DNA of 39,434 nt from a virus, in the IMG/VR virus record IMGVR_UViG_3300027754_000208, positions 1-39,434 of that record. One strand, written 5' to 3'. Made by a program: the position numbers and the translations under genes. Shown here piece after piece: positions 31,208-38,460 of this stretch. The first letter of the stretch is position 1. Each line of letters opens with the position of its first letter. A model generated the notes under the pieces. It had not been told where the DNA came from. It searched no databases and worked only from the letters and a program-made list of their open reading frames with translations.

Positions 31208-31774
31208 ATGACTACTCTCGTTGGAATCTCTGGTAAAAACTTCGTGGTGATGGCTGCAGACTCGCAAATCACCGAAGATAACTTACGTACTATTAGTTTA
31301 CTCACGCCAAAAATTATTGAGGTTAACGAGTACATCATCGGCATTACTGGTGATACACGTCCAGGTGATGTGCTTACCTACAACTGGAACCCGCCACAAT
31401 ATAACGGTGAAGATCCCGTTCAATGGATGGGTAAAAAAATTATTCCTAGTATTGTCCGTGCCTTTGATGCAAATGGATACGAGTGGGCTAAGCAAGACAA
31501 AGAAGGTGGCTTTGATTACCTGATTGCTTTTGACGGTAACTTATTTCACATCGCTTGCGATATGAGCTTTATATCCAACCAAGAAGGTAGATACGGCATT
31601 GGCTCTGGTGGTCAGATTGCACTGGGTTATCTATACAGTCTTGCGCCTAGCGCAACCAAGACACTTGCTGCATCCCAGGCCGTGGCACGCAAGGCAATAG
31701 AGATCGCGTCGGTGCTTGACGTCAATACTGCACCACCCGTACAGTTGGTAGTCCAGGAAAGGATATTTGAATAA
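31208..31774 (+). CDS. proteasome/HslV-like Ntn hydrolase
   Basis: 188 residues from ATG 31208. The start MTTLVGISGKNFVVMAADS matches a mature proteasome beta subunit: after Met removal Thr is the N-terminal nucleophile and Asp lies at position 17 of the mature chain. Lys (residue 35) stands one place from the beta-subunit Lys33 position, followed by hydrophobic strands (IIGITGDTRPGD). The second catalytic block GIGSGGQIALGYL (131-142) equals the SGG/GSGG motif, and Asp171 could be the D166 equivalent. No propeptide is present, unlike actinobacterial beta subunits, and no ATPase or alpha subunit is encoded. A threonine peptidase or amidase acting with host partners is plausible; substrate unknown. 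First gene of the early unit. Confidence 0.8.
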   Translation: MTTLVGISGKNFVVMAADSQITEDNLRTISLLTPKIIEVNEYIIGITGDTRPGDVLTYNWNPPQYNGEDPVQWMGKKIIPSIVRAFDANGYEWAKQDKEGGFDYLIAFDGNLFHIACDMSFISNQEGRYGIGSGGQIALGYLYSLAPSATKTLAASQAVARKAIEIASVLDVNTAPPVQLVVQERIFE

Positions 31775-32004
31775 TGGAGAAGACATTAAATTATGCACTT
31801 AACGAAGCGCTTGAAACGGGCTATCGTGCTGGTCGCCTTGGTAACAGTTTTGATGAAGTTGGATTATGTGAAAGAATTGCTCAAGAAATTGAGAGATACA
31901 AAGACAAGTTTGTAGACGAAGCTAAGACAGATGAGTTTTACAAAGGTGTTTGTAACGGTATGTTCTTTGCAGCATCTATAGCACGAGGAGTTTCCATTGA
32001 CTGA
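31774..32004 (+). CDS. hypothetical helical protein, 76 aa
   Basis: ATG 31774 shares a base with the previous stop (TAATG). Helical and acidic: NYALNEALETGYRAGRLGNS, then LCERIAQEIERYKDKFVDEA and VCNGMFFAASIARGVSID. Overlaps the exonuclease start by 8 nt. Might be a small accessory subunit of either neighbour; not recognised. Confidence 0.6.
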   Translation: MEKTLNYALNEALETGYRAGRLGNSFDEVGLCERIAQEIERYKDKFVDEAKTDEFYKGVCNGMFFAASIARGVSID

Positions 32005-32953
32005 TCCTAAAGAATTATTATTAGGTGTGCTGCGTGATAAGGATGCTAAGCGTTCACGTTCAGTACAAACACAAGTAGGTCCATCTGAAATTGGTGGCTG
32101 CGCTCGCAAGGTTTGGTACCGTCTCAACGACCAACCTGCTACTAACGATAACGAATTAAAACTAGCAGCCATTATGGGTACTGCTATTCACGGTGCTATT
32201 GAAGAAGCCATCACTGAGATAGACCCAAAGGGTGAGAAGTATTGGGTTGAAACTGAAGTTGAGTATGGCAATATGAAAGCACACATAGATTTATTTATAC
32301 CAGAGACAGGTGCAGTAGTTGACTGGAAGACCAGCAAGGTACGTAACTTGTCATACTTTCCATCAACACAACAGCGCTGGCAGGTACAACTCTACGGCTA
32401 CCTATTAGAGAAATCTGGTAAGGCTAAGGTCAATACAGTTAACCTTGTTGCTATTGCTAGAGATGGTGATGAACGTGATGTGAAAGTTCACTCTGAACCA
32501 TACGATGAGGCTATTGCAATACAAGCGCTTGGCTGGTTAGCACTTGTTAAAGAAGCAAAAGAACCACCAGCTCCTGAGAAAGATGAGAACTATTGCAAGT
32601 TCTATTGCAAGTACTACGACTCATCAGGTGAGATGGGATGCGTTGGTCTAAAAAAAGGACGTACAGAAGTCAGTGAAATAATCATTCCTGATCCTGATGT
32701 TGACAAGAATGCAGTGTTGTACTTACAGTACGACGCTGCGATTAAAGAACTCGAAAAGAAAAAGGATTCCCTTAAAGCATCATTTGAGGGAGTATTAGGC
32801 ACTACGCTAAGTGGTGCTGAAATAAGCTGGACAACTGTGGCAGGCAGAACTACAGTTGATAGTAATGAAGTCGAGAAGTTACTTGGCTTTGTTCCTAAGT
32901 TAGTAGGCACTGAAACACAGCGCCTATCCATTAAGTTAAACGGAGGAAAGTAA
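31997..32953 (+). CDS. Cas4/RecB-like PD-(D/E)XK exonuclease with Fe-S cysteines
   Basis: 318 residues from TTG 31997 (GAGGAG 7 nt upstream). Order: Cys35 in SEIGGCARKVWY, His65 in GTAIHGAIEE, the nuclease core AHIDLFIPETGAVVDWKTSK (Asp98, Asp109-x-Lys111), QVQLYGYLLEK (motif QxxxY) and a C-terminal cysteine trio (Cys200, Cys204, Cys215). The single early and three late cysteines are the Cas4/AddB arrangement for a 4Fe-4S cluster. The remaining 90 residues are phage-specific. It probably resects DNA ends for recombination-dependent replication. There are no CRISPR genes, so a Cas4 adaptation role is not implied. Confidence 0.85.
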   Translation: MTDPKELLLGVLRDKDAKRSRSVQTQVGPSEIGGCARKVWYRLNDQPATNDNELKLAAIMGTAIHGAIEEAITEIDPKGEKYWVETEVEYGNMKAHIDLFIPETGAVVDWKTSKVRNLSYFPSTQQRWQVQLYGYLLEKSGKAKVNTVNLVAIARDGDERDVKVHSEPYDEAIAIQALGWLALVKEAKEPPAPEKDENYCKFYCKYYDSSGEMGCVGLKKGRTEVSEIIIPDPDVDKNAVLYLQYDAAIKELEKKKDSLKASFEGVLGTTLSGAEISWTTVAGRTTVDSNEVEKLLGFVPKLVGTETQRLSIKLNGGK

Positions 32954-33327
32954 TGGCTGCACCGAGCGACACAAAGTTCCAAGTCAACTATAAGTTGAGC
33001 GATGGAACACTGATTAACCTTTACGCAACAGAAATTAAAGAACTAGAAACAGGACTCAATGATTTATCAATGGTTGCTGCTCTCATTAAATCAACTTCAG
33101 CTGAACTTAGCGGAAGTTCTTACGCTGCTCCTACAGTGGCTTCTGTAACACAACAATTTGCAGCACCAGTACAAGATGTTGCAAGCAGTGCAGGCGCTGC
33201 GCCAGTGTGTAAACACGGGCCTATGACTTATAAGACAGGTACTTCAACCAAGGGACCTTGGCGTGCGTGGATGTGTCCATCACCAAAGGGTGCTGTAGAT
33301 AAGTGCGAGACATCCTGGATTAGATAA
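32953..33327 (+). CDS. hypothetical protein with C-terminal Cys/His motif, 124 aa
   Basis: ATG 32953 shares a base with the exonuclease stop (TAATG). N-terminal 65 residues resemble a small strand-helix domain (TKFQVNYKLSDGTLINLYAT, EIKELETGLNDLSMVAALIK), a Ser/Ala/Pro linker follows, and the end has CKHGPMTYKTG ... WMCPSPKGAVDKCETSWIR, a probable zinc site. This plan (helical domain, linker, C-terminal Cys/His end) occurs beside the exonuclease in related phages. It may be a nucleic-acid-binding partner of the nuclease. Confidence 0.6.
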   Translation: MAAPSDTKFQVNYKLSDGTLINLYATEIKELETGLNDLSMVAALIKSTSAELSGSSYAAPTVASVTQQFAAPVQDVASSAGAAPVCKHGPMTYKTGTSTKGPWRAWMCPSPKGAVDKCETSWIR

Positions 33328-33594
33328 ATGCTGCGGGAGCCACATCAGTTTGAAGCTCCCGCGTGTGCTGAGATTGGTGGGGATTTCTGGTTTCCTGAAA
33401 AGGGAGACGGAAGTAATTCAAGAGAGATGACGTATGCAAAGTCAATTTGCAAACAATGTCCTCATCAATCTGAATGTGCTGAGTGGGGAATTATGAAAGA
33501 AACTCACGGCATCTGGGGTGGCCTAGTGTTTAGGGATCGCCAAAGAATACGTAGGCAAAGAGGAATTAAGTTACAAGGAGGCAACGTTGCTTGA
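33328..33594 (+). CDS. WhiB-family iron-sulfur transcription regulator
   Basis: 88 residues from ATG 33328. Cys13, then CKQC (41, 44) and Cys50 give the four cluster ligands; GIWGG (61-65) is the family's turn; RDRQRIRRQRG forms the basic DNA-contact tail. WhiB proteins are confined to actinobacteria and their phages, where they bind sigma region 4 and redirect transcription. This is the best host marker in the window. It follows the previous stop directly and overlaps the ATPase gene by 8 nt. Confidence 0.93.
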   Translation: MLREPHQFEAPACAEIGGDFWFPEKGDGSNSREMTYAKSICKQCPHQSECAEWGIMKETHGIWGGLVFRDRQRIRRQRGIKLQGGNVA

Positions 33595-34489
33595 CCTATC
33601 CCGTGCTTGGAGTGGTGTGCTTACCAAAGCAACACCGCTACCTGATGTATGGGATGCGTTAAAACGTAAGCAGATTAACTTCCGACGTGGACAAGTATGT
33701 ATGGTTGCTGCTGCACCTAATGCTGGTAAAAGTATGTTTGCTCTTATCTATGCAATGAAAGCAAAAGTACCAACTCTATTCTTCTCAGCCGATACCGATA
33801 CCACAACAGTAATGATGCGTGCGGCAGCGCACGCCTCTGGTCATAGTCAATTATTAGTTGAGAGTAACCTGTCTAGTGACAAGAACTATTACAATAAATA
33901 CTTCGACAAACTCAATCATATTAAGTGGGTCTTTGACTCTTCACCTTCATTGGATGATATCGAACTTGAGATTCGAGCATATGTTGAGTTGTTCGGAGTA
34001 GCACCAGAGTTAATCGTGATAGATAACTTAATGAACGTAGCAGCTGAGACCGACAATGAGTGGGCAGGGCTACGTGCAATTATGATGGAACTCCACGATA
34101 TGGCACGCAAGACAGAAGCGTGTGTACTGGTACTGCACCACGTATCAGAGCAGTCAGAGTATGGATCACCTACTACACCACCTGCTCGTCGAGCGATTCA
34201 CGGGAAAGTGAGTCAACTGCCTAGTCTGATTATCACTTTAGGTTATGACCCGTCCCTTGGTGAACTCAAGATTGCACCAGTAAAGAACCGCTTTGGTCCA
34301 CACGCTGCAGACGGTAAGGACTGGGCTACGCTCTTTGTAAACTACGGAGCGTGTCAGATATCAGACCAAAATGCTTATGGAAGAATGCTTGCTCAAGATG
34401 CACGAGCAGGAGTAGTCACTGCAAATTATTTACCAGAAGAACAGGATGAATATGGTAACGAACTTAGTAATTATCCCTTCGCGGGGTAG
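33587..34489 (+). CDS. DnaB/RecA-type ATPase (helicase domain)
   Basis: 300 residues from TTG 33587, AAGGAGG 6 nt upstream. Walker A AAPNAGKS (42-49), sensor/Asp region FFSADTDTTT, Walker B LIVIDN (142-147), a motif of the type VLVLHHVSEQ (180-189) and a later Arg/Lys-rich KIAPVKNRFGP, all in the order of DnaB or RadA-like RecA folds. The DnaB N-terminal domain is missing, so it is a single ATPase core. With the split primase downstream it probably forms the phage's helicase-primase system. Confidence 0.82.
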   Translation: MLDLSRAWSGVLTKATPLPDVWDALKRKQINFRRGQVCMVAAAPNAGKSMFALIYAMKAKVPTLFFSADTDTTTVMMRAAAHASGHSQLLVESNLSSDKNYYNKYFDKLNHIKWVFDSSPSLDDIELEIRAYVELFGVAPELIVIDNLMNVAAETDNEWAGLRAIMMELHDMARKTEACVLVLHHVSEQSEYGSPTTPPARRAIHGKVSQLPSLIITLGYDPSLGELKIAPVKNRFGPHAADGKDWATLFVNYGACQISDQNAYGRMLAQDARAGVVTANYLPEEQDEYGNELSNYPFAG

Positions 34490-35117
34490 ACCAGACAACA
34501 TTGCTCGTACCGTTGAGCAACTACAACTGCACAGCAAAATCTCTGACATCTGCGTTGCTATTGATGATGATGAAACAGACCTGTACCCACGTATAGACAA
34601 CGTTATTTATGAAGTAAACCCACGTCTGCGTATGAATGGCACGCTGAACCTAGTAGCCAACAAGTATGTAGATGATTACAAAACTATTTATTTTATGGGA
34701 GATGACCACGTAGTACGTACCGAAGGTTGGGATGAGAAGCTCTATGCTCCTATTAAAGAACGTGGCTATGGCCTGTCATATGGTGATGATTTATTCCAGC
34801 GACAGGATTTAGCAACAGCTGTGATGATGAGTACTAATATCATTAAACCATTAGGTTTTATGGCACCGCCTAAGTTGATTCACTTGTATATGGATAACTT
34901 TTGGATGACGTTAGGCCACTCATTAGATGCGTTGAACTATGTACCAGAGGCAATCATTGAGCATATGCACTACCTCAATGGTAAGGCTACGCAAGATGAA
35001 GGCTACACAGATGTCAATTCATCTGAGGTGTACACACACGACAAGATAGTCTTTGATGAATACGCTGCAACGCAACTTAAAGATGACGTACTCAAGGTAG
35101 CTGCATCCCTACTATGA
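34446..35117 (+). CDS. GT-A glycosyltransferase-like protein, 223 aa
   Basis: ATG 34446 (or 34452) lies inside the end of the ATPase gene, a 44-nt overlap. Starts VTNLVIIPSRGRPDNIARTV, then ICVAIDDDETDLYP, GTLNLVANKY, and IYFMGDDHVVRTEGWDEKLY with the metal-binding GDDH at 85-88. This is the GT-A plan of a small nucleotide-sugar transferase. First of three adjacent sugar genes. The acceptor could be DNA, a virion protein or a host polymer; the early position favours DNA or host targets. Confidence 0.75.
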   Translation: MNMVTNLVIIPSRGRPDNIARTVEQLQLHSKISDICVAIDDDETDLYPRIDNVIYEVNPRLRMNGTLNLVANKYVDDYKTIYFMGDDHVVRTEGWDEKLYAPIKERGYGLSYGDDLFQRQDLATAVMMSTNIIKPLGFMAPPKLIHLYMDNFWMTLGHSLDALNYVPEAIIEHMHYLNGKATQDEGYTDVNSSEVYTHDKIVFDEYAATQLKDDVLKVAASLL

Positions 35118-35857
35118 ATCAAGTAATCTCGTACTCACTCTACGGTAAAGACCTGCGCTTTATGGTTGGTGCTATCAAGAATGCACAACTAGCGCAGATG
35201 TTCTTTCCTGACTTTACTGTGCGCTACTACGTTGGTGCATCAGTTCCTACGTGGGTACGGTCAACGCTTGATTTGTTTATGGATGTGGAACAGGTAGAAG
35301 TTGATATGCCTGAGAACCATCTGGCTAAGCTCTGGAGATTTCAGGCTATCTTAGATCCTGAAGTGGATGTAGTACTTAGCCGTGATGTAGATGCAAGACT
35401 TGGACTGCGTGAGGCTTACGCTCACAAGGAGTTCTTAGAATCTGACTATGCGTTCCACATTATGAGAGACCACCCAAAAGGTCATAACTATCTTATCTCT
35501 GCAGGTATGTTTGCAGTTAAGACTGCTAAGGCTGGCATCTTCTTTGAAGAAATGATGACTACACCTTTTCTAGATTTATATACACAGGACCAAGTGTTCT
35601 TAGCTGAGAAGATATACCCACACATAGCAGATAACTGCTTGATACACGATGAGTATTACGACTATGCACCCACACTGCCATCTATTAAGAAGGCTATTGA
35701 CTATGCCAAGGTCAACGAACTCTGTCATATTGGAGCAGCGTTAGATGAGAACGATGTGTATGTATACCGTTCAGACCAAGAGCAGTCATTAAAATTAACA
35801 GGCAACGTGAAGTACATCTACGATTGGGGTAATGATGAAGATACTAATAACGGGTAG
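35114..35857 (+). CDS. glycosyltransferase-like protein with DVD motif, 247 aa
   Basis: ATG 35114 overlaps the previous stop (ATGA). Begins VISYSLYGKDLRFMVGAIKN with N-terminal helix and strand, then KLWRFQAILDPEVDVVLSRD and DVDAR (91-95), a DxD metal/nucleotide-sugar site. FHIMRDHPKGHNYLISAGMF and TQDQVFLAEKIYP follow, as in galactosyl/mannosyl-type small transferases. Second member of the sugar cassette. Exact sugar unknown. Confidence 0.7.
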   Translation: MNQVISYSLYGKDLRFMVGAIKNAQLAQMFFPDFTVRYYVGASVPTWVRSTLDLFMDVEQVEVDMPENHLAKLWRFQAILDPEVDVVLSRDVDARLGLREAYAHKEFLESDYAFHIMRDHPKGHNYLISAGMFAVKTAKAGIFFEEMMTTPFLDLYTQDQVFLAEKIYPHIADNCLIHDEYYDYAPTLPSIKKAIDYAKVNELCHIGAALDENDVYVYRSDQEQSLKLTGNVKYIYDWGNDEDTNNG

Positions 35858-36692
35858 TGAAGGATTCGTAGGTAAGTACTTCAAGCAGAAGCTACAAGAC
35901 CACGACCTTACCTGTATTGATATTAAGAAAGGTGTTGACTGCCGTGCATTCTTTAAGGTAGTAGATACCCAATATGATCTTGTCATTCACTTAGCTGCCA
36001 TTGTTGGTGGACGTGAGCAGATAGAAGGCAGACCACTTGCAGTTGCAGATAACCTATCTATTGACTCTGAGTTCTTTCAGTGGTGCTTGAAGACTCAACC
36101 ACACAAGGTAATTTACTTCTCATCTAGTGCAGCCTACCCAGTGTCACTACAGAATAATCCTGAAACAAGACTGCACGAATCAGATATTAAGTTCGATACC
36201 ATTGGCGCACCTGATATGACCTATGGTTGGGGCAAGTTTATGGGTGAGTATTTGTCCCAATTTGTCTATGATGTCCATATTTTTAGACCCTTTTCTGGAT
36301 ATGCGTGGGACCAAGACAGCACCTATCCGTTCCCAATGTATGTCACACGTGCGCTGCATAAGATGCAAGACTTTGAAGTGTGGGGTCCAGGTACACAGAC
36401 TCGTGACTTTATCCATATGACTGACGTGGTCAATGCAGTGATGACTGCAGTTGAACAGAACGTACAAGGTCCTACCAACTTAGGTTGGGGTAGATCCACT
36501 TCGTTCCTAGAGCTGGCACAGATGTCAATGGATGCAGTTGGATACCAACAGAAGATTGTTACTAGACCTGATAAGCCAGTTGGTTGTATGCACCGCGTAT
36601 CTGATAACACTAAACTGCTATCATTCTACACTCCAAAGATTACACTTGAACAAGGCATAGCAGAGGCGGTGAATGTAATTGGTCAGTACTGA
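35832..36692 (+). CDS. NAD(P)-dependent sugar epimerase/dehydratase (extended SDR)
   Basis: 286 residues from ATG 35832 (or 35835). GSEGFVG (8-14) for the dinucleotide, HLAAIVGG, YFSSSAAYP with the Ser97-99 site, and Tyr131-Gly-Trp-Gly-Lys135 as the catalytic YxxxK. RPFSGYAWDQ and TRDFIHMTDVVNAVM are the substrate/helix motifs of nucleotide-sugar epimerases and GDP-fucose synthases. It would supply an unusual nucleotide sugar for the two adjacent transferases. Overlaps the previous gene by 26 nt. Confidence 0.88.
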   Translation: MMKILITGSEGFVGKYFKQKLQDHDLTCIDIKKGVDCRAFFKVVDTQYDLVIHLAAIVGGREQIEGRPLAVADNLSIDSEFFQWCLKTQPHKVIYFSSSAAYPVSLQNNPETRLHESDIKFDTIGAPDMTYGWGKFMGEYLSQFVYDVHIFRPFSGYAWDQDSTYPFPMYVTRALHKMQDFEVWGPGTQTRDFIHMTDVVNAVMTAVEQNVQGPTNLGWGRSTSFLELAQMSMDAVGYQQKIVTRPDKPVGCMHRVSDNTKLLSFYTPKITLEQGIAEAVNVIGQY

Positions 36693-36837
36693 AATCCAGT
36701 ATGTAAAGAATCAAATCAACGCACTGCGTGAAGAGATGAAGAACTTACTGCTTGCGTTACTAGAGTCTGGACTCATTGAGATTAAAGAAGAAGATGGCAA
36801 GCAGGTCTATAAGATTAACAAGGTTAACAATGGCTAA
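36679..36837 (+). CDS. small coiled-coil protein, 52 aa
   Basis: TTG 36679 with GAGGCGG about 10 nt upstream, overlapping the epimerase end by 14 nt. A single amphipathic helix (YVKNQINALREEMKNLLLAL) is followed by a hairpin (SGLIEIKEEDGKQVYKINKV). The start is uncertain because a TTG is used and an in-frame ATG lies at 36736. Function unknown. Confidence 0.55.
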   Translation: MVSTEIQYVKNQINALREEMKNLLLALLESGLIEIKEEDGKQVYKINKVNNG

Positions 36838-37180
36838 TCCAAATGGTCGCAAAGGTTCTCAGTTCGAGACAGATGTAATGAAATGGCTCCGTAAAATGGG
36901 TGCTATGGCAGAGCGTTTGACTAAGGCTGGGGCAAAAGATGAAGGGGATATGGTTGTTATCATATCGGGGGAAACCTACATCTTAGAACTCAAGAACAGG
37001 GCAACCCTTTCCTTGCCTGAGTTCTGGAGGGAAGCTGAGGTTGAGGCGCTTAACTATGCTAAGGCACGTGGTATCGGGGAAGTACCACTGCACTATGTAA
37101 TTGTTAAGCGTCGCAACTCCAGTATAGAAAACGCTTGGGTAATTCAAGATCTTAAACAATGGTTAAAGGAGAAACAATAA
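36830..37180 (+). CDS. Holliday-junction-resolvase-like PD-(D/E)XK nuclease
   Basis: 116 residues from ATG 36830, chosen over an upstream start at 36776 because it begins the domain and overlaps the small coil gene by 8 nt. NPNGRKGSQFETDVMKWLRK is the basic first helix with its acidic residue; GAKDEGDMVVIISGETYILE carries the DMVVI and E-x-K (LELKNR) active-site strands. A conserved later helix contains FWREAEVEALNYAKARG. This is the Hjc/RecB-like small resolvase plan. Probably resolves branched replication intermediates before packaging. Confidence 0.75.
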   Translation: MANPNGRKGSQFETDVMKWLRKMGAMAERLTKAGAKDEGDMVVIISGETYILELKNRATLSLPEFWREAEVEALNYAKARGIGEVPLHYVIVKRRNSSIENAWVIQDLKQWLKEKQ

Positions 37181-37341
37181 TGTACAAATATCAAGATAGA
37201 GATACTTACCAAGACAGCTGGGTTAAAGGTTTTCTAAAACTGTCTTTTTATGAAACAGAAACAGATGAATATGGAATTACCGATGGATTCACATTTACTT
37301 TCCTTGGTAATAATTTTAACTTTGCAAAGGAAGTCAAATGA
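37180..37341 (+). CDS. hypothetical microprotein, 53 aa
   Basis: ATG 37180 shares a base with the resolvase stop (TAATG). Tyr/Phe/Asp-rich: YKYQDRDTYQDSWVKGFLKL, then FYETETDEYGITDGFTFTFL and GNNFNFAKEVK. It looks like a beta-rich small protein with no cysteines. Overlaps the next ATG (ATGA). Confidence 0.55.
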   Translation: MYKYQDRDTYQDSWVKGFLKLSFYETETDEYGITDGFTFTFLGNNFNFAKEVK

Positions 37342-37454
37342 CACCAACACCTGAAGGATTTATTAACACATCTGATATGTGGCAACCAGCAGAACCAGTA
37401 GTAGAAGTAGTTGAGACGAAAGAGGAAACAGATGATTTGCCTAAGTTGTCGTAA
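37338..37454 (+). CDS. hypothetical acidic peptide, 38 aa
   Basis: ATG 37338 overlaps the previous stop (ATGA); TAA 37452-37454. Sequence TPTPEGFINTSDMWQPAEPV followed by an acidic tail with EVVETKEETDD. It holds the GAGGAAACAG ribosome site of the next gene. Probably disordered; supported only by tight coupling. Confidence 0.45.
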   Translation: MTPTPEGFINTSDMWQPAEPVVEVVETKEETDDLPKLS

Positions 37455-37614
37455 GGCTGGTGAGGAGAACTCACTAGGTCATCTCAAGCGTGCCACACAC
37501 TGGCACGACAAGTGCGAGTACGAAGGAGACTGTGGATGTCAGCACAAGGTTGGTCCAGGGTGGTTCGTAAGCAAAGGTTCAAAGGCGCCGTTGATGCAAA
37601 TACAATCCCCATAG
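37432..37614 (+). CDS. cysteine/histidine-rich zinc-binding protein, 60 aa
   Basis: ATG 37432 with AGAGGAAACAG. MICLSCRKAGEENSLGHLKR, then THWHDKCEYEGDCGCQHKVG: a CxxC, then HxH and C...C-x-C-x-H, ligands for one or two zinc ions. The last 79 nt overlap the primase gene in another frame. Its position beside the CHC2 protein hints at a DNA-replication accessory; unrecognised beyond that. Confidence 0.6.
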   Translation: MICLSCRKAGEENSLGHLKRATHWHDKCEYEGDCGCQHKVGPGWFVSKGSKAPLMQIQSP

Positions 37615-37913
37615 CAGCTATTGTTGCTAACTATGGCGGTGAAGTAAGAGAAGGAAAATCATCTTCTGTGCGGTGTTGTTTACACAACGACAGTAGAAGG
37701 TCAGCAGTAATAAATACATTAGACAATTTGTACTACTGCCACACCTGCGGTAAGGGTGGCAATGCAGTTAACTTGGTGTGCATACTAGAGAACTTGGAGT
37801 TTAAGGATGGCCTCAAACGTGCAATCGAAATTGCTGCTGGAAGCGGCGCTCCAATACGCTCAGGAAATAACTCCAGAAGTAATAGTCGCCCTCGAAGAAC
37901 GTGGGATATCTGA
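37536..37913 (+). CDS. primase zinc-binding (CHC2) subunit
   Basis: 125 residues from ATG 37536 with GAAGGAGA upstream. The zinc-binding core is RCCLHNDSRRSAVINT then YYCHTCGKGGN: Cys47/48, His50, Cys68, Cys71, the CHC2 pattern of DnaG and T7 gp4 primases for reading template. Residues 84-101 (LENLEFKDGLKRAIEIA) match the domain's trailing helix; the tail is Arg/Ser-rich linker. The catalytic half is on the next gene, in another frame and overlapping by 107 nt. Confidence 0.85.
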   Translation: MSAQGWSRVVRKQRFKGAVDANTIPIAAIVANYGGEVREGKSSSVRCCLHNDSRRSAVINTLDNLYYCHTCGKGGNAVNLVCILENLEFKDGLKRAIEIAAGSGAPIRSGNNSRSNSRPRRTWDI

Positions 37914-38460
37914 GCAAGCAGCAGGTCGCTTTCAGTTAGGCACAGTCACTAACCCAATCAACGGTCACGAGATGTATGAGGGTTGGATATCTATTCCATA
38001 CATCACCGCATCTGGTGACTGCGTTGGCTTTAAGTTTAGACGTACCGATGATGGCAAACCTAAGTATGGATCTCCCGCTAATCAAAAATCACATTTGTAT
38101 AACGTATCCGATATCTTATTACAGAGTCCATACATCCTCATCTGCGAAGGTGAGTTAGATACAGTTATTGCATCAGGTGTTCTTGGCATACCAGCAACAG
38201 GTGTTCCTGGTGTTGCTGCTTGGAAGTCACACTTTCCTAAGTTATATAACGGTTACGACACTGTATTTATAGTAGGAGATAACGACATCAAAGAAGATGG
38301 TTCTAATCCTGGAGCTGAGTTTTCTAAGCGTGTCGCAAACGAGGTGATGAACAGCACTATTGTATCCTTACCTGCAGGAATGGACATTACGGACTATTAC
38401 CTTGCAAATGGGGCAGAAGCGACACGTAAGATTCTAATTGGAGGATATGCTGGTGAATGA
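37807..38460 (+). CDS. primase catalytic (TOPRIM) subunit
   Basis: 217 residues from ATG 37807 (GGAG 7 nt upstream), overlapping the CHC2 gene by 107 nt in the +1 frame. ALEERGISEQAAGRFQLGTV is the usual post-zinc region; the TOPRIM core is ILICEGELDTVIASG (Glu114, Asp118) and VFIVGDNDIKEDG (Asp158, Asp160), the metal centre for RNA-primer synthesis. It ends without a helicase domain; the separate RecA-type ATPase at 33587 may supply it. Confidence 0.88.
   Translation: MASNVQSKLLLEAALQYAQEITPEVIVALEERGISEQAAGRFQLGTVTNPINGHEMYEGWISIPYITASGDCVGFKFRRTDDGKPKYGSPANQKSHLYNVSDILLQSPYILICEGELDTVIASGVLGIPATGVPGVAAWKSHFPKLYNGYDTVFIVGDNDIKEDGSNPGAEFSKRVANEVMNSTIVSLPAGMDITDYYLANGAEATRKILIGGYAGE

Noticed and set aside
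31997-32953. Cas4-like gene as part of a CRISPR system
   Set aside because: No repeat-spacer array or other cas genes; stand-alone Cas4-like nucleases are common in phage replication modules.
36776-36829. Longer start for the resolvase-like gene
   Set aside because: The extra N-terminal residues are basic, repeat no family feature and overlap the coil gene deeply; ATG 36830 begins the domain and gives the usual short overlap.
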